The translations under genes and the position numbers were made by a program. 23,600 nt of DNA from Berkiella sp964502705 (GTDB lineage Bacteria > Pseudomonadota > Gammaproteobacteria > Berkiellales > Berkiellaceae), in assembly GCA_964502705.1 (NCBI GenBank), contig CAZCXZ010000052.1, forward strand, positions 1 to 23,600. Reading direction: 5' to 3'. The notes under the pieces were generated by a model. The model was not told where the DNA came from and did no database searches. It saw nothing but the letters and a program-made list of their open reading frames with translations. Each line of letters opens with the position of its first letter. The first letter of the stretch is position 1. This document shows positions 15,585-23,600 of the stretch, one piece after another.

Positions 15585-16512
15585 ACTATTAGCCTATCTC
15601 ATTTTATTTAGCGTGATCACTGCGATGTTCTATCATTATCGCGCTGATATTGTTAACGTATTCAGTCGCGTGAAATGGTCTTACATTGGCATACTGAGTT
15701 TATTACATATACCCATGATAGCGCTCGGTGGGCTGTCATTTAAGTTCCTATGCTCGCACTATCATATCGATCTGAAATGGAAAGCCTGGGCTGGGCTAAG
15801 TTTCGTTGCGAACTTTCTCAACCAATTACTACCCTACCGTCTAGGTATGGCTTTTCGTTATGTTTATATGAGACAACATTTTCACATGAGTAATGGGCAG
15901 TTTATTTACGTCATGTTGATCTACTTTGTTTTTACGGTTGTCATTTCCGCTGTTTTTGCTTTAATCGGCTGGCTAATAAGCGATATCCCTCATGCCTTTG
16001 ATGAGCTATTTTATATTACCTGTTTTGTGGGACTTGCATTTGTTAGTTTTATTATTTGGTTGAAAAACAGCCATTTCAACACGTCTCGAAAAATCGGTGA
16101 AATCGGAAAAGCCTTACAGCAATTGATTGCTGAACCACGCATTTTCTTTTTTTCATTGTTGGCATTAATTGGCGTTAACTTGCTCACCACTGCGCTATTT
16201 TATATCTGCTTGATCGCGATTAATGCCCCCTTACCCGTGTCACACTGTTTATTTTTAGTGGGCATTTTAACGATTGCCATGCTTTTCCCATTAACCCCAG
16301 GCAATATTGGTGTTTTGGAGGCTTTGTTTGGGACTTTAACTCAAGTCATTTATCATGATTTTAGTATGGGTTTTGCCGCTATTGCGCTCTATCGAGTTAG
16401 CCAATGGATCCCTTCTATTATTTTAGGATCCTCCTTTAGTTTTACGTTAGCAGGGTCTATCATACCCAGTGTTAAAAACACACGAAGTTGTGCACCTAAT
16501 ATGCCTAACTAG
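15565..16512 (+). CDS. UPF0104 / LPG-synthase-TM-like membrane protein, flippase candidate
   Basis: A 315-residue protein with about eight TM helices, of the lysylphosphatidylglycerol-synthase TM domain (UPF0104) type. LLPYRLGMAFRYVYMR (88-103) and PGNIGVLEA (245-253) match the family's two conserved regions. There is no synthase domain. In the archaeal AglD protein a GT2 domain is fused to this same membrane domain. Here the two are separate but overlapping genes (20 bp), which supports a shared job such as moving a polyprenyl-linked sugar across the membrane (inference). ATG 15565 is chosen because the upstream extension of the frame lies wholly inside the GT2 gene and is Asn/Lys-rich, not membrane-like. 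The ribosome site is weak, consistent with coupling. Confidence 0.82.
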   Translation: MRKTAIKLLAYLILFSVITAMFYHYRADIVNVFSRVKWSYIGILSLLHIPMIALGGLSFKFLCSHYHIDLKWKAWAGLSFVANFLNQLLPYRLGMAFRYVYMRQHFHMSNGQFIYVMLIYFVFTVVISAVFALIGWLISDIPHAFDELFYITCFVGLAFVSFIIWLKNSHFNTSRKIGEIGKALQQLIAEPRIFFFSLLALIGVNLLTTALFYICLIAINAPLPVSHCLFLVGILTIAMLFPLTPGNIGVLEALFGTLTQVIYHDFSMGFAAIALYRVSQWIPSIILGSSFSFTLAGSIIPSVKNTRSCAPNMPN

Positions 16513-16559
16513 ACTTATACTATATAGGTGTCGAATCGATAAAAAGCTGACATTGCCAC

Positions 16560-18275
16560 ATGAGCGAGAGCACCACGACCTTAAACGGACTGGCTAAAAA
16601 GCTAGTTCAAGCAAATTTGCTGGATGCGACGACAGCGGTCCAAGCAATGGATGGTGCTATCCGCAAAAAAGTTCCTTTTGTCGCTTACCTCGTTGAAAAG
16701 TCTCTGATCAACGCACGAGATCTAGCCGTCAGCGCTTCTGTGGAATTTGGTGACCCATTATTCGACCTTGGCGTCATGGACATGGAACTCATTCCCAAAG
16801 AACTGGTTAGCGAAAAGCTTATCCGACAACACCATGCACTCCCTTTATTTCGACGCGGTAATCGTTTATTTGTCGCTGTTTCAGATCCAACGAATCTTGA
16901 AGCACTTGATGAGTTCAAATTTCATACCGGTATTAATACCGAAGCCATTATTGTTGAAGAATCTAAGCTGACTGATATTATCGAAAAGATCTTAACTGAA
17001 AATGAATCATCAGCCCTAGATGACTTAAAAGACAGTGACTTAGATGCATTAGATATTTCGAATTCAGATGAACTTGAGAAAGCAGACGACGATGGTGACT
17101 CTGAAGTAGACGATGCGCCAATAGTCCGCTTCGTTAATAAAGTGTTGCTGGATGCTATCAATCGAGGCGCTTCTGATATTCATTTTGAACCTTATGAGAA
17201 ACAATACCGCGTCAGATTAAGACAAGACGGTATTTTAAATGAATTTGCAGCGCCACCCGTAAATCTTGCACCACGCCTTGCGGCTCGCCTAAAGGTGATG
17301 TCCCGTCTAGATATTTCTGAACGTCGCATTCCACAGGATGGTCGCTTCAAAATGAAGCTATCCAAAAACCGAGCAATCGACTTTCGTGTTAGCACATGCC
17401 CAACATTGTTCGGTGAAAAAGTGGTTATGCGGATCTTGGATCCTTCTAGCGCCAAAATGGGTATTGATGCGTTAGGATATGAACCAGCGCAGAAAGAAGC
17501 TTTCTTAAATGCCATACATAAGCCGCAAGGCATGGTATTGGTGACAGGCCCTACAGGAAGTGGTAAAACCGTTTCCTTGTATACCGCTTTAAATATTCTC
17601 AACACTAACGAAGTCAACATATCAACCGCTGAAGATCCAGTAGAAATTAACTTACCTGGCATTAACCAAGTAAATGTGAATCCCAAAGCTGGCCTCACTT
17701 TTACGACTGCATTACGAGCTTTTTTACGTCAAGATCCTGACATCATCATGGTAGGTGAGGTTCGCGATTTAGAAACAGCAGAAATTGCGGTTAAAGCAGC
17801 ACAAACAGGTCACATGGTGTTATCAACACTGCATACGAATAGTGCCCCTGAAACGCTCACTCGAATGGTGAATATGGGTATCCAAGCGTTTAATTTAGCG
17901 ACTTCAGTTACCTTAGTCATTGCACAACGTTTAGCACGTAGACTGTGTTCAAATTGTAAGCAGCCCGCCACGTTTCCCCCAGAAGCATTATTAAGCATGG
18001 GCTTTACAGAAGCGGATATTCAAGAAAACTTTACTATCTTTGAACCCAAAGGGTGCGATCAGTGCACCAATGGTTTTAAAGGCCGCGTCGGCTTATATGA
18101 AGTCATGCCAGTTAGCCCTGCGATCGGCGAAATCATCATGGAAGGTGGCAATGCATTTGATATTTCTGTCCAAATGAAAGCAGAGAACGTCATTAATTTA
18201 AGACGTGCAGGTCTCAATAAAGTGAAATTAGGGTTAACGAGTATTGAAGAAGTGAGCCGAGTTACCAAGGATTAG
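16560..18275 (+). CDS. pilB: Type IV pilus extension ATPase PilB
   Basis: A 571-residue cytoplasmic hexameric ATPase powering pilus extension. An N-terminal T2SSE_N/MshEN-type region spans 1-145. An acidic linker (about 148-186), rich in Asp, Glu and Ser, leads to the ATPase core. GPTGSGKT (330-337) is Walker A, and DIIMVGEVRD (394-403) is Walker B with E400. GHMVLSTLHT (417-426) is the His box. Zinc ligands are C463/C466 and C499/C502, followed by GRVGLYEVM. Length is normal. The gene begins 47 bp after the sugar cassette and ends 3 bp before pilC. No good Shine-Dalgarno precedes the ATG. Confidence 0.97.
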   Translation: MSESTTTLNGLAKKLVQANLLDATTAVQAMDGAIRKKVPFVAYLVEKSLINARDLAVSASVEFGDPLFDLGVMDMELIPKELVSEKLIRQHHALPLFRRGNRLFVAVSDPTNLEALDEFKFHTGINTEAIIVEESKLTDIIEKILTENESSALDDLKDSDLDALDISNSDELEKADDDGDSEVDDAPIVRFVNKVLLDAINRGASDIHFEPYEKQYRVRLRQDGILNEFAAPPVNLAPRLAARLKVMSRLDISERRIPQDGRFKMKLSKNRAIDFRVSTCPTLFGEKVVMRILDPSSAKMGIDALGYEPAQKEAFLNAIHKPQGMVLVTGPTGSGKTVSLYTALNILNTNEVNISTAEDPVEINLPGINQVNVNPKAGLTFTTALRAFLRQDPDIIMVGEVRDLETAEIAVKAAQTGHMVLSTLHTNSAPETLTRMVNMGIQAFNLATSVTLVIAQRLARRLCSNCKQPATFPPEALLSMGFTEADIQENFTIFEPKGCDQCTNGFKGRVGLYEVMPVSPAIGEIIMEGGNAFDISVQMKAENVINLRRAGLNKVKLGLTSIEEVSRVTKD

Positions 18276-18278
18276 ATC

Positions 18279-19532
18279 ATGGCCATCCCTAAACGTGCAA
18301 ATGCTCGACCAGCAGCGCCAGCTACACATAAAACCTATATGTTCTCGTATGAATGCACTAATTCTCAAGGAATGAAAGTGCAAGGTGAAGTGAGCGCTCT
18401 CAACATCACGCTCGCAAAAGCGGATCTCAGACGACAAGGTTTAAATCCTATTTCGGTACGTCGAAAATCAACTCCCTTATTTGGACCTCGTAAAAAAAAG
18501 GTCTCTGCGGCAGATATTTGTCACTTTAGCCGTCAAATGGCAACCATGATGTCTGCTGGTGTGCCATTAGTGCAATCTTTCGATATTGTCGCAAAAGGTA
18601 CAGACAACAGCGCAGTACGCGATTTAGTATTAGCGATTAAGTCAGAAGTTGAAGCAGGTCGTTCTTTTTCTGAAGCATTAACTCAGCATCCTTTATACTT
18701 TGATGCTTTGTTTTGCAATTTAGTTGCCGCTGGTGAAGCATCGGGTTCTCTTGAAACGATGCTAGATCGTATTGCAACCTATAAGGAAAAAACGGAATCC
18801 TTAAAGCGTAAAATTAAGAAGGCCTTATTTTACCCTTGTGCGGTAGTGGTCGTCGCTATTATCGTCACTGCCATTTTGCTGATTTTTGTCGTGCCACAAT
18901 TTGAAACACTATTTAAAGGATTTGGCGCTGATTTACCTTACTTTACAAAAATGGTTATCAACTTATCTAATTTTATGCAAAAATTTTGGTGGCTTATTTT
19001 AGGTTTTATCATAGGTGCTGTTTCATTTTTTTCTTATGCAAAAAAGAAATATGTCGGGGTTCAACACGTATTAGATCGTACGATGTTAAAACTCCCCATC
19101 ATTGGTACCATTTTAAATAAAGCTGCCGTTGCTCGTTATGCGCGCACTCTCTCAACGACATTTGCAGCAGGCGTACCTTTAGTTGAAGCGCTTGAATCCG
19201 TTGCAGGTGCTACAGGAAATATTGTGTACACCAAAGCGGTGCTTTACATCCGTGACGCCGTATCCACTGGCTCGCAAATGCAAGCTGCTATGCGTACGAC
19301 TGGCATATTCCCCAATATGGTAGTGCAAATGGTTGCGATTGGTGAAGAGTCTGGTTCGTTGGACAAAATGTTATCCAAAGTGGCAACGATTTTTGAAGAA
19401 GAAGTTGACGCGGCTGTTGATGGGTTGAGCAGTTTGCTTGAGCCTCTTATTATGGCAGTATTAGGGGTTCTGGTCGGTGGACTAGTCGTGGCGATGTATC
19501 TACCGATTTTCAAAATGGGTTCGGTCATTTAA
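18279..19532 (+). CDS. pilC: Type IV pilus inner-membrane platform protein PilC
   Basis: A 417-residue polytopic protein that connects PilB to pilin polymerisation. Two GspF/T2SSF domains lie at about 83-205 and 285-407, each with the recognisable start FSRQMATMMSAGVPLVQSF or YARTLSTTFAAGVPLVEAL and the GEASGSLE or GEESGSLD motif. TM helices lie near 184-205, 232-252 and 385-407. AAGGA lies 7 nt before the ATG within the end of pilB, and pilD follows after 11 bp. Confidence 0.97.
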   Translation: MAIPKRANARPAAPATHKTYMFSYECTNSQGMKVQGEVSALNITLAKADLRRQGLNPISVRRKSTPLFGPRKKKVSAADICHFSRQMATMMSAGVPLVQSFDIVAKGTDNSAVRDLVLAIKSEVEAGRSFSEALTQHPLYFDALFCNLVAAGEASGSLETMLDRIATYKEKTESLKRKIKKALFYPCAVVVVAIIVTAILLIFVVPQFETLFKGFGADLPYFTKMVINLSNFMQKFWWLILGFIIGAVSFFSYAKKKYVGVQHVLDRTMLKLPIIGTILNKAAVARYARTLSTTFAAGVPLVEALESVAGATGNIVYTKAVLYIRDAVSTGSQMQAAMRTTGIFPNMVVQMVAIGEESGSLDKMLSKVATIFEEEVDAAVDGLSSLLEPLIMAVLGVLVGGLVVAMYLPIFKMGSVI

Positions 19533-19543
19533 GGTTATTGCCA

Positions 19544-20392
19544 ATGGACTGGCTAAGTTATCTCGCAATCGTTGGCCTCTTAGGGCTTATCATTGGCAGC
19601 TTTTTAAATGTCGTTATTGCTCGCCTGCCCCGTATGCTACATGCTTCCTGGGCTGCGCAATGCCAAGAATATATTCAACAAAAGCCAACTAACGAAACCA
19701 CGGCCCCCTACAATCTCATGTTTCCTCGTTCACATTGTCCGCATTGTCAGCACACAATTTCAGCGATTGAAAATATTCCCGTACTTAGCTTTTTATGTTT
19801 AAAGGGTCGCTGCCGACATTGCAAAGCGCCTATCTCATGGCGCTATCCGTTAATTGAAATACTGACGGCCCTATTATCAATGAGTGTTGCCTACCAATTC
19901 GGCATTAGCTGGCAAACGCTGGCAGCGCTTTTGTTAACTTGGTCGTTGATGGTACTAACGCTGATCGATCTACAAGAACAGCTATTACCAGATGATATTA
20001 CGTTCCCCATGTTGTGGCTTGGGTTGATTGTCAATTCACAAGGTTTGTTTACAACGCTTCAAAGTGCATTATTTGGCGCGATTATTGGCTATTTATTTTT
20101 ATGGAGTGTTTACTGGCTCTTTAAATTATCAACCGGCAAAGAAGGTATGGGCTATGGCGATTTTAAATTACTGGCCATGCTAGGAGCTTGGCTAGGCTGG
20201 CAAGCGATACCTGTGATCGTTCTGTTATCTTCTGTAGTGGGCGTGATCGTAGGACTCTCATTAATTGGTCTAAAACGATTATCTCGTGAACAACCCATTC
20301 CCTTTGGGCCTTATCTTGCCATGGCAGGTTGGTTAAGCCTCATGTGGGGTGATAAACTGACCCAATTCTATCTTAACTTGATCCATTTATGA
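19544..20392 (+). CDS. pilD: Prepilin peptidase / N-methyltransferase PilD
   Basis: A 282-residue inner-membrane aspartic protease that removes the prepilin leader and methylates the new N-terminal Phe. Four Cys (C65, C68, C90, C93) form the cytoplasmic zinc-type site of bifunctional enzymes. Catalytic aspartates are D142 (LTLIDLQEQLLPD) and D206 in GMGYGDF. About eight TM helices. ATG 19544 is preferred to the TTG at 19538 because AAGG (19531-19534) is 9 nt from the ATG but only 3 nt from the TTG. The stop overlaps the coaE start by 4 bp. Substrates include the two pilins of this window. Confidence 0.97.
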   Translation: MDWLSYLAIVGLLGLIIGSFLNVVIARLPRMLHASWAAQCQEYIQQKPTNETTAPYNLMFPRSHCPHCQHTISAIENIPVLSFLCLKGRCRHCKAPISWRYPLIEILTALLSMSVAYQFGISWQTLAALLLTWSLMVLTLIDLQEQLLPDDITFPMLWLGLIVNSQGLFTTLQSALFGAIIGYLFLWSVYWLFKLSTGKEGMGYGDFKLLAMLGAWLGWQAIPVIVLLSSVVGVIVGLSLIGLKRLSREQPIPFGPYLAMAGWLSLMWGDKLTQFYLNLIHL

Positions 20393-21003
20393 CTTATGTT
20401 GTGGCTTTAACCGGCGGTATTGGTAGTGGCAAAAGCACGGTTGCGAATTTTTTTAGTGAATTAGGTGTGCCGGTTATTGATGCCGACCTTATCGCTCGTG
20501 ATCTTGTCAAACCCCAGACACCAGCCTACTTGCAAATCGTAAACCGATGGGGACAAGCGATACTGCAAGAAAATAACGAGCTCAATCGACACCTAATCCG
20601 TGAACGTGTTTTTTCGAATGGTGAGGATAAAATTTGGTTAGAAGGTTTACTTCATCCGCTCATTCGCGATTCGATTCAACAAGCCATCAAAAACGTGCAA
20701 TACCCATATTGCGTGATTGTGATCCCGTTGCTTGCTGAGCGCTTTACAGATTATCAAGCTATGCTCAATGAAGTGATTGTGATCGATGTAATGCCCGAGC
20801 AGCAGTTGTCCAGAACTTTGGCTCGTGACGCTTCGTCAAAGCCACTGGTTGAGAAAATAATCGCCTCGCAGGCATCTCAAGCAGATAGACTGAAGATTGC
20901 ACAAACCATCTTATCAAACCACGGCGATCTGGACAGTATTGAAAAAAAGGTGCATGACTTACATCAGCGCATACTAAAAACTAGCATCTCAGGGAAAATT
21001 TGA
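20389..21003 (+). CDS. coaE: Dephospho-CoA kinase
   Basis: A 204-residue P-loop kinase for the last step of coenzyme A synthesis (ATP-dependent 3'-phosphorylation of dephospho-CoA). The P-loop GGIGSGKS lies at 9-16. DADLIARDLV follows with the substrate-binding aspartates, and HPLIR is the CoA-domain motif. VIPLLAE and VIDVMPEQQLSRTLARD complete the family pattern. It overlaps pilD by four bases. The pilD-coaE-zapD-yacG order is common in gammaproteobacteria. Confidence 0.97.
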   Translation: MTYVVALTGGIGSGKSTVANFFSELGVPVIDADLIARDLVKPQTPAYLQIVNRWGQAILQENNELNRHLIRERVFSNGEDKIWLEGLLHPLIRDSIQQAIKNVQYPYCVIVIPLLAERFTDYQAMLNEVIVIDVMPEQQLSRTLARDASSKPLVEKIIASQASQADRLKIAQTILSNHGDLDSIEKKVHDLHQRILKTSISGKI

Positions 21004-21049
21004 TATATTGCAATTAAGAACTTTCACACTACCCATAGAGGTACTTGGC

Positions 21050-21826
21050 GTGGCTCAACAATTTCTCATTTTCGAACATCCGCTCAACGAACGTATTCGT
21101 ACTTTTTTACGAACCGAACATTTATTTCAGTTAGCTAAGTATAGATTAACGAATACGGTGAGCCCCTGGGACGCAAGAGATTGCATCGCAGCGATTATTG
21201 AGCTTTATAATCTTATTGAAAGAACGGACTTTCGCGGTGAGCTGTTAAAGGAAATTGAACGGCACGCCAACGGATTACAACGCCTAGATATGACACCCAG
21301 CGTGGATCATCATGCGTTAGGTAAAGTCCTCAAAGAACTGGAATATTCAATCGAATCATTACGTTCATATTCTGCTAAACAAGGCTTATGCCCTAAAGAA
21401 AGCGATCTCTTCAATAGTATTCGTCAACGCCTCTTGATCCCTGGTGGCACTTGCAGCTTTGACTTGCCTGCTTTTCACTACTGGTTAAGTTTGCCGCCAA
21501 AAATGCGCCAAAAAACCTTAAATGAATGGCAAGAATTACTAAACCCGCTAGATAAAGCGTTATCATTAGTATTAGATCTCACGCGCCAATCCAGCCGACC
21601 TACGCGTGAAATGGCAGCTGCCGGAACATTCCAGAAAACCATTAATGCCCAAGCTGCCAGTCAATTAATCCGAATTGCTGTTTCTGCTGAATATTGTGTA
21701 TACCCAGAAATCAGCGCTAACAAACACCGCATCAATGTGCGCTTTTTACAAGCACAATTCGAGCAAGGCAAAGCCGCATTATGGACGCAAGATATTCCAT
21801 TTGAATTAACATGCTGCGCGATTTAG
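21050..21826 (+). CDS. zapD: Cell division protein ZapD
   Basis: A 258-residue cytoplasmic protein that bundles FtsZ filaments and supports Z-ring assembly. The N-terminal FEHPLNERIRTFLRTEHLF is the family hallmark, with helical repeats and a C-terminal beta domain after it. The frame is open from a TTG at 21008. GTG 21050 is chosen because AGAGG (21037-21041) lies 8 nt upstream and the resulting N-terminus (AQQFLIFEHPLNE) begins where other ZapD proteins do. The E. coli protein has 247 residues. The 3' end lies 5 bp before the preferred yacG start. Confidence 0.93.
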   Translation: MAQQFLIFEHPLNERIRTFLRTEHLFQLAKYRLTNTVSPWDARDCIAAIIELYNLIERTDFRGELLKEIERHANGLQRLDMTPSVDHHALGKVLKELEYSIESLRSYSAKQGLCPKESDLFNSIRQRLLIPGGTCSFDLPAFHYWLSLPPKMRQKTLNEWQELLNPLDKALSLVLDLTRQSSRPTREMAAAGTFQKTINAQAASQLIRIAVSAEYCVYPEISANKHRINVRFLQAQFEQGKAALWTQDIPFELTCCAI

Positions 21827-21831
21827 CCCCG

Positions 21832-22032
21832 ATGTCGGATGTTATCCTATGCCCTCGTTGCAAAAAGACATCTAGCATTGCATCAACCAATCCTTTTCGG
21901 CCTTTTTGCAGCGAACGCTGCAAATTGATCGATCTAGGTAGTTGGGCTGCGGAAGATTATAAAATTCCGGCTGAAGAATCGCCTTCGTTTGAAGATGATG
22001 AAATGGGTGCAGGTAACGACCCTAAAGATTAA
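21832..22032 (+). CDS. yacG: DNA gyrase inhibitor YacG
   Basis: A 66-residue zinc-ribbon protein. C7-x2-C10 and C26-x3-C30 hold one zinc, and PFRPFCSERCKLIDLGSWA is the diagnostic core. An acidic tail follows. In E. coli YacG binds GyrB and inhibits gyrase. The ATG at 21832 gives an N-terminus (MSDVILCPRC) matching other YacG proteins. An ATG at 21811 would add seven residues and overlap zapD; neither has a clear ribosome site, so translational coupling to zapD is likely. Confidence 0.95.
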   Translation: MSDVILCPRCKKTSSIASTNPFRPFCSERCKLIDLGSWAAEDYKIPAEESPSFEDDEMGAGNDPKD

Positions 22033-22056
22033 CGCTTGAAAGGTAACTGACGACCG

Positions 22057-23592
22057 TTACATCTTATTAGCAACAAACTCGCTGCGCATCGATATTCTAA
22101 GCTCTTCAGCACTCTCATTAGCTATCGTTCGTTCCCATTCTTCACGCGCAGGAAGAGGACGACGACGGCTTCTCGAATCTTCAACAATCAACGCATATGC
22201 GGCCTCCTTTTTATCAGACACCGCACATACCTCAGACAATAAATCCTGATACTCATTATTTGCTGACAATGTTGTTTGCAACACTTGCAGCCCTTTTGTT
22301 GTCTGTGACATTAATACCAATTCCAGCAAATCCTTTCGATTAATGAGTGATAAATGATTTAAGTTTCTCACGAATTCGATTCGTTGTAGTCTACCCTCTT
22401 GGGTGCCTACCACACCTAATGATTCAAAAGCATTAAACAATATGGCCATTCGCTCAAGGCCATCCGTAAATAGCTGTTGTTGATTTTCATAATCCGTTTG
22501 ATTGATAGCGAATTGTTTTAAGACATGTGCTTCCACTTTAATATGTTTTGGCTCGTCATTACTCATGGGGTTTTCAAATCGTAAGGTAATTGGATCAACG
22601 TGTAAATCGCTAACAAACGTGACATTAACACCCTCTTTAAAACGCTCAGATAAATTTATTTTAAACGGTTCATCAATGTGTGACTGAATATAGCGTAATG
22701 CCAGTATGGCCTCACTTTCTGTTAACAATCTTGCATCCTGCTCGGCTTTGCGGTAGTTTTTAGCAAAAGAAGACAACACTGCTTTAGAACGATTGTTATC
22801 ATGTTGTTTAATTTTTTGTTTCTTACTTTCCACAGCAGTATTTTGCACGATTGGATTGATGTTTTCTGCATCTAGTTTGATAGATGCAATTTCAGCCCGC
22901 GATAGTTCTTTAGGGACAATCTGATCAACGTTTATTCCAATACTTCTAAAAACAGCACGAACCCCATTTCTAAAAGACCTAATTGTTCGCCTAAATTTAC
23001 TCGCTTGACCGACATGATCGAGAGAAGCCTCCAATCGGTTGGCAATTTGCACACCATCGTGTCCCAAATTTTGAAAGGCATTAATACTATTACCGGCTGG
23101 ATCATTCGCTAAACGAGCGCGATCAAGATTTGCTAAATCCGTTTGCGCAACCCTAAACGCTTTCAACTGCTTACCGGCCAAACTGCTCTTTTTAGGATTT
23201 CGACTTTCCAACACTTGTGTCTTATCAGATACTTTAGTAGAAAAATCGTCTACAAGATCAAGACAATCTTTTTTAACCTTGGAAATTGCTCTATCGTGCG
23301 CAGTGACTAGTGGGGCAATCTGAGAAAACTGCTTCATTCTATCGCTGATAGCGCTATACAATACATGTAATGCAGGATCAAGCTTTTGCTCTATCAAATC
23401 GGTATCCATCAACACTCTGCGTAGATAGGCACTGTCTGACTCATAATATTGTACATGATCTGCCAAGTAAAACTGTTTAAATTGGGCAATTTGATTGTCA
23501 ATTTGCAATATCATATTCTGCTGAGATAATTGTAAGGCTTGATATTTCTGCAATAATAAAACCTGATCAGGTGGATTCTTATCCACCTCCAT
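22057..23592 (-). CDS. Large helical/coiled-coil protein of unknown function
   Basis: A 511-residue protein with no recognised domain, signal peptide or TM segment. It is rich in Gln, Asn, Leu and charged residues. The first 140 residues (from QVLLLQKYQALQLSQQNMIL) look like long amphipathic helices or coiled coil. A basic patch (SKFRRTIRSFRNGVRAVF) lies in the middle, and residues about 315-350 look more beta-like (VNVTFVSDLHVDPITLRF). SRSRRRPLPAREEW comes near the end. It converges on yacG with a 24-bp gap. The frame stays open beyond the ATG at 23592 to the window edge, so the true start may lie outside. Composition and style resemble the effector-like genes at the left of the window, but nothing proves secretion. 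Confidence 0.55.
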   Translation of the reverse strand: MEVDKNPPDQVLLLQKYQALQLSQQNMILQIDNQIAQFKQFYLADHVQYYESDSAYLRRVLMDTDLIEQKLDPALHVLYSAISDRMKQFSQIAPLVTAHDRAISKVKKDCLDLVDDFSTKVSDKTQVLESRNPKKSSLAGKQLKAFRVAQTDLANLDRARLANDPAGNSINAFQNLGHDGVQIANRLEASLDHVGQASKFRRTIRSFRNGVRAVFRSIGINVDQIVPKELSRAEIASIKLDAENINPIVQNTAVESKKQKIKQHDNNRSKAVLSSFAKNYRKAEQDARLLTESEAILALRYIQSHIDEPFKINLSERFKEGVNVTFVSDLHVDPITLRFENPMSNDEPKHIKVEAHVLKQFAINQTDYENQQQLFTDGLERMAILFNAFESLGVVGTQEGRLQRIEFVRNLNHLSLINRKDLLELVLMSQTTKGLQVLQTTLSANNEYQDLLSEVCAVSDKKEAAYALIVEDSRSRRRPLPAREEWERTIANESAEELRISMRSEFVANKM

Positions 23593-23600
23593 AAAGTAAT

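Noticed and set aside
16922..17161. Antisense open frame rich in Ser inside pilB
   Set aside because: It is the mirror of the acidic Asp/Glu/Ser linker of PilB, with no ribosome site and no recognisable protein.

Overview
The window comes from a low-GC gammaproteobacterium. The conserved pilB-pilC-pilD-coaE-zapD-yacG run and nhaA point to that class. Several accessory proteins with eukaryote-interaction style domains (kinase-like, macro, J-domain, CheD-like) next to ordinary housekeeping genes suggest an intracellular Legionellales-type bacterium (Coxiella/Legionella/Berkiella-like). The genus cannot be fixed from the sequence alone, and no secretion-system gene is present in the window.

Left part (1-7800) is accessory. 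It starts with the tail of an unidentified gene. A 102-bp imperfect direct repeat follows, abutting a secreted PAP2 phosphatase gene. Then come a CheD-like protein with a Thr/Cys/His deamidase-type triad, a kinase-like protein interrupted by a 10-N assembly gap, a 605-residue macro-domain protein, a convergent two-TM protein whose N-terminal half resembles the macro-like phage fold, and a small J-domain protein. Five of these six proteins (all but PAP2) end in short Lys/Arg-rich tails. I read the block as a probable effector island, possibly handling ADP-ribose; this is inference.

Middle part (7800-11500), mostly minus strand: nhaA, a membrane GAF/degenerate-GGDEF/EAL protein, and a tRNA-Thr(CGT) with its own sigma-70 promoter. 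Strong hairpins separate the convergent gene pairs at 5654-5692 and 7802-7834.

Right part (11680-22030), plus strand, is a type IV pilus locus. A sigma-54 type promoter precedes two tandem pilin genes that end at a rho-independent terminator. Three membrane/sugar genes follow: a TMTC-like GT-C transferase with TPRs, a GT2 polyprenyl-phosphate sugar synthase, and a UPF0104/LPG-synthase-TM flippase-like protein. They form a plausible pilin or surface O-glycosylation cassette inserted between pilA and pilB. Then pilB, pilC, pilD, coaE, zapD and yacG run nearly without gaps. The last 1.5 kb is a convergent 511-residue coiled-coil-like protein of unknown function.
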